Both the position numbers and the translations under genes were made by a program. A stretch of DNA of 64,000 bases, from positions 62,001-126,000 of IMG/VR virus record IMGVR_UViG_3300047557_004034. One strand, written 5' to 3'. Below, piece after piece: positions 54,237-62,203 of this stretch. The notes beneath the pieces were generated by a model. It made no database searches. It was given only the letters and a program-made list of their open reading frames with translations, and was not told the DNA's origin. This DNA comes from a virus. Positions within the stretch are counted from its first letter, which is position 1, and every line of letters starts with the position of its first letter.

Positions 54237-54914
54237 ATTTTCTTTCAATACTTTTTTTATCAATTCTCTTACTGATTCATTTTTCTTTTTTGGTTTGTAA
54301 GAAACCATTTTTGGTTTGTTTCCCGTACCTGATTTAGGATTTGTTTTTTCTGCCTTCCTTTTTTGAGCACACGCCGATTTTTTTTGTGAATCGGTCATTT
54401 TTGATGCAACACTTCTAGCCCTACATTTTGGGTATCCCTTACTTTCTGCTTCTGACCTACCACACGGGGGATGACCACCGCCTTCTTTTTTTCTACAAAT
54501 ATTAACCCATGGACCTTGAGGTTGAGAACTACCTTTCTTCTTTTTCTTAGTGCCGAACCATACAGCCAAATCTTCTTTTAGAAAATTGATTTCTTTAGGA
54601 GGTAAACCTGATGATGTAGGATTCAAACCACTTCCTTCTTCGTCATTCTGACCTGTATAAAATTTTTTTAGATACATAGTTGCATTTGATAATTTTTTAG
54701 TTTTTCTTTCGATGGACGCCCTTTTTTCGGGTGACTCTTTAAAATCTCCATCCGCCTCTTCATATGCCAACTCAGCATTAGAATAAGTGTAAACTGGTTC
54801 TATAAAAGGACCTAATTGGTCGTCCTCCCATTTTTGTGGTACTAATACTATTGGTACTTTAAATTTACCTGAACTTCCTGAGCTTGTAGCTTCACTGATT
54901 CCATTTTTTTTCAT
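54213..54914 (-). CDS. Unknown basic protein with DUF5872-like Cys motif
   Basis: The protein has 233 residues, Lys-rich. The middle part WVNICRKKEGGGHPPCGRSEA followed by KGYPKCRARSVAS is a Cys/Lys motif of the DUF5872 type (GGxHPxCGR and GYPKCR), which is typical of large DNA viruses. C-terminal Lys-rich tail and ending VRELIKKVLKENLRRR resemble the helix ends of other virion proteins in this window. The TATTTAT element 5 bases ahead supports late expression. With the 53049 gene it forms a pair of motif-bearing proteins facing each other. Confidence 0.6.
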   Translation of the reverse strand: MKKNGISEATSSGSSGKFKVPIVLVPQKWEDDQLGPFIEPVYTYSNAELAYEEADGDFKESPEKRASIERKTKKLSNATMYLKKFYTGQNDEEGSGLNPTSSGLPPKEINFLKEDLAVWFGTKKKKKGSSQPQGPWVNICRKKEGGGHPPCGRSEAESKGYPKCRARSVASKMTDSQKKSACAQKRKAEKTNPKSGTGNKPKMVSYKPKKKNESVRELIKKVLKENLRRRNSI

Positions 54915-54919
54915 ATATT

Positions 54920-54926
54920 ATAAATA
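54920..54926 (-). promoter_or_regulatory. TATTTAT late-promoter-like element (54213 gene)
   Basis: The minus strand reads AGATATTTATAA, about 5 bases ahead of the ATG at 54914. The divergent plus-strand gene at 54942 has no such element. Confidence 0.45.
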
Positions 54927-54941
54927 TCTTAATTAAGAAGT

Positions 54942-55205
54942 ATGGAAAAAGAACAACCTCAAGGTTTTTTATTTGATAGTATTGCTTTTTATTCTGAAGA
55001 GTCTGTCGAAAATATGATTAATAATTTAGACAAAAAAACGGTATACTACGTCCTGACTCAAGCATTGGCTTATGCCCATACAAAAAATGTCTTTTCACTA
55101 ACAGAATCAGAAATAATTTCCAAGTCTTTGAGGATACTTAATAAAGAAATATATTCTTATGATGACACAACAGGACAAAGCGCAAGTAATATCGAGAATA
55201 ATTGA
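54942..55205 (+). CDS. Small unknown protein
   Basis: The 87 residues (MEKEQPQGFLFDSIAFYSEE at the start) are acidic and helical. It overlaps the following frame by 47 bases in a different frame. No domain recognised; could be a small regulatory or structural protein. Confidence 0.5.
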   Translation: MEKEQPQGFLFDSIAFYSEESVENMINNLDKKTVYYVLTQALAYAHTKNVFSLTESEIISKSLRILNKEIYSYDDTTGQSASNIENN

Positions 55206-55374
55206 ATTAGAATTAGAAATCACTCGTGCTGTGATAGGTGGACACAAACCAAGTGGTAATGATAAATTCGAAGATAAAAGACAGGAGTTAACTCTACTAC
55301 GTTGTTTGTATTTTGGATATCGAACAAAATTTTGTAATATAAAAAAGGGGTTTCATGGAACCCCTTTTTCTTAG
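55162..55374 (+). CDS. Small unknown protein running into the terminator
   Basis: From the ATG at 55162 (another lies 3 bases earlier) the frame gives 70 residues: MTQQDKAQVISRIIELELEITR, then a hydrophilic middle, then RTKFCNIKKGFHGTPFS. The last residues are encoded by the terminator hairpin. The N-terminal helix is amphipathic. It overlaps the 54942 frame by 44 bases. Both may be expressed, or this frame may be the less likely of the two. Confidence 0.45.
   Translation: MTQQDKAQVISRIIELELEITRAVIGGHKPSGNDKFEDKRQELTLLRCLYFGYRTKFCNIKKGFHGTPFS
55342..55369 (+). terminator. Rho-independent terminator
   Basis: AAAAAGGGGTT pairs with AACCCCTTTTT around a 6-base loop, ending in a T run. It stops the plus-strand transcription of 54942-55374; it may also act in reverse. 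Confidence 0.75.
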
Positions 55375-55438
55375 AATAATTTTCAGAAAAAAATAGGTTA
55401 ATTATTTTTTAATTTTTATTTTTGCTGAAAGAATTTAT

Positions 55439-55816
55439 ATGATTAAATGGATAATCCTTTTATTTTGGATTTCAAACCCCTTTTTTACCCGTTCTCAGTC
55501 GATTGAATACGTTGGTCCAATCAATGAGGAAATAACCAAAATAATGACACCTGGTGAGCTTGTATTGTATTCTGAGTGTATTGTTGCTATAGGTAAAGAA
55601 CGAGAGCACCTAAAATGGGTCGATACTAAAACACAGATTTCTTTTCTAAAGAATCAAAAAAAATTTAATCACCTTTCTGTTTCAATAAATTCTACTGACA
55701 AAGTTACTCAACTAAAATACTTTAAAGGTGTACAAAAGCTTGGTGAAGAAAAAGTCCTTTTGTCTTTGAATAGAAAAGTAAATCAGAGTTTTATCGAGGT
55801 TTTTCTTTTTTATTGA
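55439..55816 (+). CDS. Small secreted or periplasmic protein
   Basis: The 125 residues begin with MIKWIILLFWISNPFFTRSQS, a typical signal peptide with a hydrophobic core and a likely cleavage near residue 20. The mature part is mixed alpha-beta and basic. Possible roles are superinfection exclusion or periplasmic modification, which are speculative. It converges with the minus-strand gene 55810-57108, overlapping it by 7 bases. Confidence 0.55.
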   Translation: MIKWIILLFWISNPFFTRSQSIEYVGPINEEITKIMTPGELVLYSECIVAIGKEREHLKWVDTKTQISFLKNQKKFNHLSVSINSTDKVTQLKYFKGVQKLGEEKVLLSLNRKVNQSFIEVFLFY

Positions 55817-57108
55817 GGAGTAACCTTCAACAAATTTTGAAGATTCTCTAAATCTTTTTTTGTCACTTTGTAGTCCCTAACAAAATCTTTCCATGGTAAT
55901 CCTTGAAATCTTTTGAATCGTCTAAATTCTGATAATTTATCAGAGGGAAAATTAAACGAACCATTTTCAACAAACTTGTAAAGTTGAAGTAAAGTTTTAG
56001 GGTCAATACCCTCTTCATTATATTTTATATCAAAAATGGGAGTTGATTTGAAAATTGGTGATTGAACCTTTTTTTCAGAATCGTAAATTGATGTGACTTC
56101 CCCACACTTATTCATCTTGAGAAGTTCAATAGGTTGCTCTGTATTTTTCAAACTTTTCCCTGCTGTTATGAAAGTGGGTTCTAATAACACATCACCGTTT
56201 GTATTGATAATTGTTATGTGGGCAGGGTCACTGTGACACTTGGTCAATGCACACCCAAAAGTTAACGTAATTTCATCAGGGTTCTTGGATAGTATATTTT
56301 TTTTCTGTTCTTCTGAAACAAACAATTTGACCTCTACTGAAGGACCACTTGTTTCTTTACCTGTCCCATTATTCAAATTTATACTCGAGTCTCCATTTTC
56401 AGTGGTTAGTTGAATTCCATTTGCCCACATATAAAAAACTGCCTCGTTACATTTATGACATCTACTTTCATCAACATCAGGTTTACACCATTCCTTTTTA
56501 TAATCAACAATAATGTAAAAACCTAAATCACAGAATTCTTCTTCCTTTTCTGCTGATGTCAAAATATTGAATGACACATATTGCCAACGTGTATACCTAT
56601 CCTGTGATGCTAACGCCTTGATTTGTTCTGTTGTTGCTTTCTCAGGTGGGTTCCAATCGGGACCTTGTGCACCTAAATCTTTCAAAACAATTTTAACATT
56701 CTGAGGTAATTTTCCTTTGAGGTATTTTTCCATTTGTTCACCTCTTTTTTTAGAAAGTTCACCTGTTTTCAAACTCACGCCACTGTTAGGGACTTTAGAT
56801 TCAGATGACTCAATTTCGACTTCAATTTTTTGATTCTTCGGAAATTCTTTGAGATACTCATTCATCTGACCTACAACCTCATCTACAGCTTCTTTATTGA
56901 AATTAACATAATCACCACTTACAAAAGTATTATTTGGTAAAGTAAATCTTTTTGGTTCTGATTTTACAGTTTTTAATGTTTGTTCATTCAGTAAGTAATG
57001 TCTTTTAGTTGCAGACTTATGGATTTCTAGAATTCTATTGTATTCTTGAGCATTTATATTGAATAACGAGTTGAACATTGTGATAAAATATATTATAATA
57101 AGTATCAT
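55810..57108 (-). CDS. Secreted or membrane-anchored protein, possible OmpA-like domain
   Basis: An earlier start at 57147 lies inside the terminator of the capsid gene; the ATG at 57108 follows a TATTTAT element by 11 bases (432 residues). The N-terminus MILIIIYFITMFNSLFNINAQ is a signal peptide or anchor. Residues about 60-140 (KEAVDEVVGQMNEYLKEFP, KIEVEIESSES, LKTGELSKKRGEQMEKYLKG) resemble the OmpA-like peptidoglycan-binding fold, though the RA motif is altered to KR. A Cys-rich part (ESRCHKCNEAVFYMW) follows. It may attach to the cell wall during lysis or assembly. The similarity is weak. Confidence 0.5.
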   Translation of the reverse strand: MILIIIYFITMFNSLFNINAQEYNRILEIHKSATKRHYLLNEQTLKTVKSEPKRFTLPNNTFVSGDYVNFNKEAVDEVVGQMNEYLKEFPKNQKIEVEIESSESKVPNSGVSLKTGELSKKRGEQMEKYLKGKLPQNVKIVLKDLGAQGPDWNPPEKATTEQIKALASQDRYTRWQYVSFNILTSAEKEEEFCDLGFYIIVDYKKEWCKPDVDESRCHKCNEAVFYMWANGIQLTTENGDSSINLNNGTGKETSGPSVEVKLFVSEEQKKNILSKNPDEITLTFGCALTKCHSDPAHITIINTNGDVLLEPTFITAGKSLKNTEQPIELLKMNKCGEVTSIYDSEKKVQSPIFKSTPIFDIKYNEEGIDPKTLLQLYKFVENGSFNFPSDKLSEFRRFKRFQGLPWKDFVRDYKVTKKDLENLQNLLKVTPQ

Positions 57109-57119
57109 TATTTTATAAT

Positions 57120-57126
57120 ATAAATA
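57120..57126 (-). promoter_or_regulatory. TATTTAT late-promoter-like element (55810 gene)
   Basis: The minus strand reads TTATTTATATT, 11 bases ahead of the ATG at 57108, directly behind the capsid terminator. Confidence 0.4.
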
Positions 57127-57129
57127 AAA

Positions 57130-57157
57130 AAAGGGGACAATAAACATTGTCCCCTTT
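57130..57157 (-). terminator. Rho-independent terminator after major capsid gene
   Basis: A 12-base stem (AAAGGGGACAAT with ATTGTCCCCTTT) around an AAAC loop, followed by T-rich sequence on the minus strand. It ends the scaffold-capsid transcript 20 bases after the capsid stop codon. Confidence 0.85.
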
Positions 57158-57177
57158 GTATTTTGGTTCAGACCATA

Positions 57178-58977
57178 TTATCTCAACTCTTTCAAATCGA
57201 ATGTTCTAACGCCATCAACTGTGATTCTACCATAGAATCTGTTGTTCACCATTTTCTTAGCGTATCTAGTCATGATACCTTTGATTGGTGTAAAGTTGAA
57301 TGGATTATACATTGTTGGTGTAAGTTGTAAAGGAACATATGGTGCGTAGATGTAACCAGTGTCTAATAGAGACGTTCCTTTGTGACCAAGAAGAACTTGG
57401 TTAGCTGGGAAGTAAGGGTCTCTATAAACTTGATAACGTCCTGCAAGAGTACCAACTCTTTCAATACCCATGTTATATTGGTCTTGCTCAGGAGCTGCGT
57501 TTGAAACGTGGAAATACTCCAAGTCATCAAAAATCGCAGAAATTTCTGAAGATACTACAATCCAGTTAGCACCACCTCTAAGAGTTGATTTGTGGATTTG
57601 TGCAGAAATTTGGTTGATTGCTGTGATAAGAGTTTGGTTCCAGTCTTTCTGAGTATAAGGAACAGCGTTAGTTCCCAATCTCTTCCAACCGTTGTAATCC
57701 CATCTTAAGTTCCAAGCCGCACCTTTTCTAAGGTCTCTCAAGATTTCTCTATCGATTTCAGCCGCAACTTGCTCAGACAATAAAGCTGTCAATTCAGCTT
57801 CAGCGTCGATGTTGTGGAAAGCCGCAACGTCTTGTGCCATTTCTGGTGACCATTGAGCTCTTAATTTTCTTTCAGTCACAGAAACTGTTACTGATTGAAG
57901 GTCAAATGAAACCTCACCAATTCTATCTTCAAATTCCAAGTTTTTGTAGATTCTATAAACAGGAACAAACGCATTGTTGTTTCCATTTGTAGACACAAAA
58001 GTAGAACCTGAATAACCATCAAGTGAGTTTTGTCCGACAGTACAAGGAACTTGTAAGTCAACCTCCAAGTAGATGTCACCATTTACATCACAAAGGTTGT
58101 CATATTGACCACCACCTGTTCTAGAGTTAGGGAACGCTAAATTTGCATTGTTGTTACCATACTGAACAATACCTTTACCATATCTTTGAGTTACAACTCT
58201 GAAAAGATAAGGATTAGATGTATTAGCTGATGTGAAAACGTTATCTACAGAACCGTAAATAGTCAAATCAGACAAGAAAGATTCGTTATCAATTGGGTTA
58301 CCGTCTGGACCGATTAATTTACCAGCAGCATCTGACGCAAAACCTGACATGATAATCAATACTTTTCTGTATGTATTTTCTGTATATGCAGCTGGTTCTA
58401 AATTCAATGTTGTAGAATTCCAAGCTGCAGTAACTGCAGTACCTGTAACAGCAGAAAACTGACCTTTTGAATAATCAAACAAACCTGGTGGGTCTAATGC
58501 TGGTTCATTACCTTCGTAAAATCTATCATAAAGGTCTCTACCTTGATTATAGTTATAACCTTCATTTGGTGTTTGGTCTGCCTCCATATTTGGAGAACCG
58601 TAAGGTGCATAGTGTCTGTTAGGTACACCTGTGTCTACGTAATTTTGAATTTGAGGTACAAAATAGAACAATTTACCGATAGGTAAGTTCATTGCTTGTA
58701 CAGATACGATGTCGTTAGCCAATAACTTAGAGAATACTCTTCTGATTATTGGAAATACAACTGTTTCGAAAGAACCTGAGTCAGAAGTTGTTGAAGCTTC
58801 GTTTATCAAGTGTGAAGCTTGGTTTTCATACAACTGAGCTACGTTCTCTTTCATGTGACCCTTAAGTCCTTCTAGGAAACCTAAGTTGTCCCATTTGTTA
58901 ATTGTGTCTTCTTTGATAACTTTAAGGTGCTTAAGACCAATATTACCAACAAGACCTGATTCTAATAAAGCTCCCAT
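57178..58977 (-). CDS. Major capsid protein (T4 gp23-like)
   Basis: The protein has 599 residues and resembles T4 gp23 (521 residues). The N-terminal prohead part runs through HLINEASTTSDSGSFET, then VFPIIRRVFSKLLANDIVSVQAMNLPIG, the conserved entry to the HK97 fold, and the C-terminus ends TVDGVRTFDLKELR. The gp21-type protease probably cleaves the N-terminal stretch in the mature capsid. Extra length lies in the middle insert. Its codons are tidy and its GC content a little higher than in neighbouring genes, as often seen for highly expressed capsid genes. No TATTTAT element lies just upstream, so it is probably co-transcribed with the scaffold gene. Confidence 0.95.
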   Translation of the reverse strand: MGALLESGLVGNIGLKHLKVIKEDTINKWDNLGFLEGLKGHMKENVAQLYENQASHLINEASTTSDSGSFETVVFPIIRRVFSKLLANDIVSVQAMNLPIGKLFYFVPQIQNYVDTGVPNRHYAPYGSPNMEADQTPNEGYNYNQGRDLYDRFYEGNEPALDPPGLFDYSKGQFSAVTGTAVTAAWNSTTLNLEPAAYTENTYRKVLIIMSGFASDAAGKLIGPDGNPIDNESFLSDLTIYGSVDNVFTSANTSNPYLFRVVTQRYGKGIVQYGNNNANLAFPNSRTGGGQYDNLCDVNGDIYLEVDLQVPCTVGQNSLDGYSGSTFVSTNGNNNAFVPVYRIYKNLEFEDRIGEVSFDLQSVTVSVTERKLRAQWSPEMAQDVAAFHNIDAEAELTALLSEQVAAEIDREILRDLRKGAAWNLRWDYNGWKRLGTNAVPYTQKDWNQTLITAINQISAQIHKSTLRGGANWIVVSSEISAIFDDLEYFHVSNAAPEQDQYNMGIERVGTLAGRYQVYRDPYFPANQVLLGHKGTSLLDTGYIYAPYVPLQLTPTMYNPFNFTPIKGIMTRYAKKMVNNRFYGRITVDGVRTFDLKELR

Positions 58978-59007
58978 TTTTGTGAATTTTATTTTTCTTG
59001 TTTATTT

Positions 59008-60576
59008 TTATTTTAGTTTACTCATTAAGTCCTTTATTCTTAAGAATTGAGGAGCTTCGTAAGTTTTGTTTTCAATAAGTGTTGTTGAAGACCCTGTCTG
59101 TACATTTTGTACTAACTTATTCTCAACTGTCTCATTGATTGATTTTGTTTCAGTCTGAGTCAACTCATCTTTAACCGCTCTGTAGAGAGACTTTGATTCT
59201 TTTAAAGATTGAACGTTATCAAACCTTCTCAAAATATTTATCTTTTCCTTTTTAGTTGTTGAGTGTTCAGTAAAGATTCTAGTTGCATATGCTAAATTAG
59301 AGTTGAATATTGCCACTTCGTTCAATTTTTCTCTGAAGACATTTAGAGCCTTTCTATATTCTTCATTCTTCTCTCTCAAAGCAACAACTTCAGTTTCTAA
59401 AGATTCGTTCTTTAAATTCCTATTGTTAGTAATTCCTTTTCTCAAACCTTTAGGTCCAAATGCATAACCTCTAGCAGCTTCTTTAGTTTCAACCTTTTTT
59501 ACTACTTTGGATTTTGCTTCCATGTTTTCACCTTTCTTGTATTCGAACTTAGCTTTTCCAGTCCCCATTGTTTTAGGACCTTCTTTTTTGTCTTCTTTAA
59601 ATCCACCTGAAACTTTGTTCTTATAAGTGAATTTAGGACCAGAGCCAATTCCAACACCTTTAGGTTTTATGGATTTTTTACCTTCTTTCGTTTCTTTTTT
59701 CTTAGCCTTTTTGTGACTATATGATTCCATCATTTCATCTTCATCATCAGATTCCATCATTTCGTCTTCATCATCAGATTCCATCATTTCATCTTCATCA
59801 TCAGATTCCATCATTTCATCTTCATCATCAGATTCCATCATTTCATCTTCATTATCAGATTCCATCATTTCATCTTCATCATCAGATTCCATCATTTCAT
59901 CTTCATCATCAGATGACATGTCTAAGTCAACATCAGATTCCATCATTTCGTCTTCATCTTCTTCATTAAATTCAATTTCATAAACAACTTCTTCATCATC
60001 AACATCCATTTCAACATCAGATTCTAAATCTGACATGTTTGGTTCGTCAGAGAAAATAGCGTCAATTACGTCTTGAACTTTATCATCAGATACTTCTTCG
60101 TTATATTCCATAGTTTCGTGGTTTTCTTCATAGGATTCTCCTAATTTTATAAGATACTCTGCATCTTGTTCGTTGTCTTTGAGATGAACCATTTCATCAT
60201 CTTTTTTTACAATGATTCCATCGTCTTCACCCATAGCTTTAAATACTCTAAGTATTTCTTCGTCAGATGCAGATGTCAAATCAATTGGTTCTTCCATGTC
60301 AGAATCTCCACTTGCGTCAAAATCAACTTCAACATCTTCTTCACCCTCTTCATCATCGGATGACATGTCTAAGTCAACATCAACTTCCTCCTCGGAATCA
60401 ACATTGTCAGTGTCTAACTCATCTTCGTCTTGTTCAGATAAAGACTCTTTTACTAATTGGCTGATTTCTTCCTTCATAGTAGAAGCAAGTATTCCTTTTG
60501 CATTTTCGGCAATAACATCTTCAACATTTTTCATTTGGATGAGTGCCTCTTCAACAAGATTTTTGTTTTCTTGCAT
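59008..60576 (-). CDS. Prohead core scaffold protein (T4 gp22-like)
   Basis: The 522-residue frame starts at the ATG at 60576 (MQENKNLVEEAL); a TTG at 60597 is less likely because it sits next to the TATTTAT element. The middle third is extremely acidic, with seven tandem copies of SDDEDEMME. The C-terminal third (LETEVVALREKNEEYRKALNVFREKL) is a coiled coil ending in QFLRIKDLMSKLK. Position between the gp21-like protease and the capsid gene, along with acidic composition and coiled coil, fits gp22, the core on which the prohead forms. It is longer than T4 gp22 (269 residues). Confidence 0.75.
   Translation of the reverse strand: MQENKNLVEEALIQMKNVEDVIAENAKGILASTMKEEISQLVKESLSEQDEDELDTDNVDSEEEVDVDLDMSSDDEEGEEDVEVDFDASGDSDMEEPIDLTSASDEEILRVFKAMGEDDGIIVKKDDEMVHLKDNEQDAEYLIKLGESYEENHETMEYNEEVSDDKVQDVIDAIFSDEPNMSDLESDVEMDVDDEEVVYEIEFNEEDEDEMMESDVDLDMSSDDEDEMMESDDEDEMMESDNEDEMMESDDEDEMMESDDEDEMMESDDEDEMMESDDEDEMMESYSHKKAKKKETKEGKKSIKPKGVGIGSGPKFTYKNKVSGGFKEDKKEGPKTMGTGKAKFEYKKGENMEAKSKVVKKVETKEAARGYAFGPKGLRKGITNNRNLKNESLETEVVALREKNEEYRKALNVFREKLNEVAIFNSNLAYATRIFTEHSTTKKEKINILRRFDNVQSLKESKSLYRAVKDELTQTETKSINETVENKLVQNVQTGSSTTLIENKTYEAPQFLRIKDLMSKLK
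59723..59911 (-). repeat. Seven tandem 27-base repeats
   Basis: Seven copies of a 27-base unit, in register and with few substitutions, encode the acidic SDDEDEMME motif in the scaffold. A degenerate further copy lies near 59933. It may expand or contract by slippage. Confidence 0.95.
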
Positions 60577-60596
60577 AATTTTGATAATTTTATTCA

Positions 60597-60603
60597 ATAA
60601 ATA
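60597..60603 (-). promoter_or_regulatory. TATTTAT late-promoter-like element (scaffold-capsid unit)
   Basis: The minus strand reads CTATTTATTG, 20 bases ahead of the ATG at 60576, and would drive the scaffold and capsid genes. Confidence 0.45.
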
Positions 60604-60669
60604 GTATCAAATAGAAAAAAAGTTTTGATTATCTATCAGAAATTCAAACTTTTATGTTTATGCAAAAAA

Positions 60670-60693
60670 AAAGTGGTCGAATTTGACCACTTT
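60670..60693 (-). terminator. Rho-independent terminator
   Basis: AAAGTGGTC pairs with GACCACTTT around a 6-base loop, followed by eight T on the minus strand. It ends the protease unit after the 60703 gene, 10 bases from its stop. Confidence 0.8.
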
Positions 60694-60702
60694 AAAATTT
60701 TT

Positions 60703-60915
60703 TTAATCTTCTACAACCTCGTCTATTTTACTTTCGGAAACTGAAGTTATTCTCCAATCGTATGAAAAATTTTTATAAAGTTTTGTAACCTTAGCTTCAA
60801 TATCAGTGACAGTATATCCTTTCACTAATTTTTCTTCTCTGATTTTTTTAATTTTACCACTATTCTCATCAGGTAAATCATAAGTGACTTTTGCCACAAA
60901 ATATTTTTCGTTCAT
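60703..60915 (-). CDS. DUF4494-like small protein
   Basis: The protein has 70 residues. KYFVAKVTYDLPDENSGKIKK, then EEKLVKGYTVTDIEAKVTKL, match the DUF4494 pattern, a small domain common in Bacteroidota and their phages, with no known function. It follows the protease gene by 6 bases and is ended by the terminator at 60670. A role in prohead assembly or as a modulator is possible only by position. Confidence 0.6.
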   Translation of the reverse strand: MNEKYFVAKVTYDLPDENSGKIKKIREEKLVKGYTVTDIEAKVTKLYKNFSYDWRITSVSESKIDEVVED

Positions 60916-60921
60916 GTTTAA

Positions 60922-61644
60922 TTATTTTGATAAATAATCGGATAATTTTTTCATTAAATCAATAGACTGGTTTACACTTGGAGCCGAAGCAATTTTATTC
61001 TTTTTTTCCTCCTCCAAATTTTCTTCATACTTTTCTCTCTCAGTTACGTCGTCAAAGAGGTAAGCTCCTGGTGTGGAAGGTGATGAAACCAAATCGAAAC
61101 AAATTAATTCAAAATCTTCTTGCACTTCATTTCTTTCACCTACTTTTTTTAAAGACCCTACTCCTCTTGAGGAAATTCCTAAAGTCACCCCTTGTCTTAA
61201 TAGATTTGCTGCAATGTCTCCTTTGGTTGTTACTACACCTCTTTCATGAAACCCTGGTGAAGTAAGTAATTTTAGTTTACCCATTAGGATATTTCTATCC
61301 CACCATATGTCTGTGATTAAATGCGATACTCTATCTAAGTCTATCAAAGAAGATTCAGGATGATTAAGTTCAGAAGTTGAAAGTCCTTTCTTAATTATTT
61401 GTTTATACTTCTCGGCTTCTCTTTTGAGTATTGGTTCAGGATATGTTCTACCATTTCTATTTGGTGTATTATATTTCTGTAATACTGCATAAAATTCAAA
61501 AGGGTTTCTATAATCTACATTCTTAGACTCATTCATAAACTTGAGGTTTATATCATCCAACGGAGATATATAACCTGCGTCCATTTCAACCAAAATTCCA
61601 AACCCTTGTTCGTGTGCTTCTAATATTCTGAGTTTTTTTTCCAT
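60922..61644 (-). CDS. Prohead core protease (T4 gp21-like)
   Basis: The protein has 240 residues. SELNHPES with His95, LGISSRGVG with Ser158, and ICFDLVSSPSTPGAYL with Asp184 match the His-Ser-Asp catalytic set and conserved surroundings of the gp21/herpesvirus-type maturation proteases. It would cleave scaffold and capsid precursors during head maturation. The last 40 residues are a charged extension and may be removed by self-cleavage. TATTTAT element 12 bases ahead. Confidence 0.92.
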   Translation of the reverse strand: MEKKLRILEAHEQGFGILVEMDAGYISPLDDINLKFMNESKNVDYRNPFEFYAVLQKYNTPNRNGRTYPEPILKREAEKYKQIIKKGLSTSELNHPESSLIDLDRVSHLITDIWWDRNILMGKLKLLTSPGFHERGVVTTKGDIAANLLRQGVTLGISSRGVGSLKKVGERNEVQEDFELICFDLVSSPSTPGAYLFDDVTEREKYEENLEEEKKNKIASAPSVNQSIDLMKKLSDYLSK

Positions 61645-61656
61645 TAACTTTTTTAA

Positions 61657-61663
61657 ATAAATA
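61657..61663 (-). promoter_or_regulatory. TATTTAT late-promoter-like element (prohead protease)
   Basis: The minus strand reads AAATATTTATTT, 12 bases ahead of the protease ATG at 61644. Confidence 0.4.
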
Positions 61664-61680
61664 TTTGTTTTAAGTAATAC

Positions 61681-62109
61681 TTACTTTTTCGTCAAAGAAA
61701 AATCGAAATACTGATTGTCCAAGATATTAGTTTTTTGAATGCTACGAACAATTCTTTTTACAGAATCTTTGATTTCATTAGACTTAAAATCAAGTTCTTT
61801 ATCCAAATAAAGATTAATTTCTAAATTGAAAAATGACTTTTTACCCGAAAAAATACCACTTGTTCTTAAGTCTAAATCTACAATTGAATTTTTACTAAAT
61901 AAATTCGTATTGATTGAATCGAATACTGTGTGTTTGAGTTCTCTACTTAAATTGCCAACAACTCTATTCCAATTTTCTAAGTCTTGTTTGGGTGAAACCC
62001 ATGATTGTATGTTAATGTAAAGTGATTTTAAGTTTTTGGAGTCTACCGTGCCATATGAAGATTTGAACGAGTTTGATAAATTCATCTTCACATTTTTTCC
62101 TTTTTTCAT
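61681..62109 (-). CDS. Unknown protein between portal and protease genes
   Basis: The protein has 142 residues from the ATG at 62109; an internal Met at residue 9 is an alternative. Its sequence suggests a mixed fold: LYINIQSWVSPKQDLENW, then SRELKHTVFDSINTNLF, then FFNLEINLYLDKELDFK. No family recognised. In T4-like marine phages small genes of unknown role often lie between gp20 and gp21, so a head-assembly role is likely. It lies divergent to the bS21 gene. Confidence 0.6.
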   Translation of the reverse strand: MKKGKNVKMNLSNSFKSSYGTVDSKNLKSLYINIQSWVSPKQDLENWNRVVGNLSRELKHTVFDSINTNLFSKNSIVDLDLRTSGIFSGKKSFFNLEINLYLDKELDFKSNEIKDSVKRIVRSIQKTNILDNQYFDFSLTKK

Positions 62110-62189
62110 CTATGAACCATATTTCCAAAGTTTATTTTTAAAAAGATAACATATAACTTTATCTATGTCAAAATTTTAAGAATAAACTA

Positions 62190-62197
62190 TATATTTG
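62190..62197 (+). promoter_or_regulatory. Bacteroidota-type -7 element TAnnTTTG (bS21 gene)
   Basis: TATATTTG is an exact match to the -7 consensus of the Bacteroidota primary sigma factor. It ends 6 bases ahead of the bS21 ATG, so the transcript would have almost no leader. I find no convincing TTTG at the -33 position. Confidence 0.5.
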
Positions 62198-62203
62198 TAA
62201 TAT

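Noticed and set aside
57109-57147. Upstream start for the 55810 gene
   Set aside because: It lies within the terminator of the capsid gene; the ATG at 57108 follows a promoter-like element.
59723-59911. Possible CRISPR array
   Set aside because: The units are directly adjacent with no unique spacers and are coding; this is a tandem repeat.
59721-59969. Plus-strand His/Phe/Leu-repeat frame opposite the scaffold gene
   Set aside because: It is the antisense reading of the seven 27-base repeats.
60604-60669. Possible tRNA or small RNA gene in the gap upstream of the scaffold unit
   Set aside because: No cloverleaf, CCA end or T-loop sequence is visible; only AT-rich sequence before the terminator.
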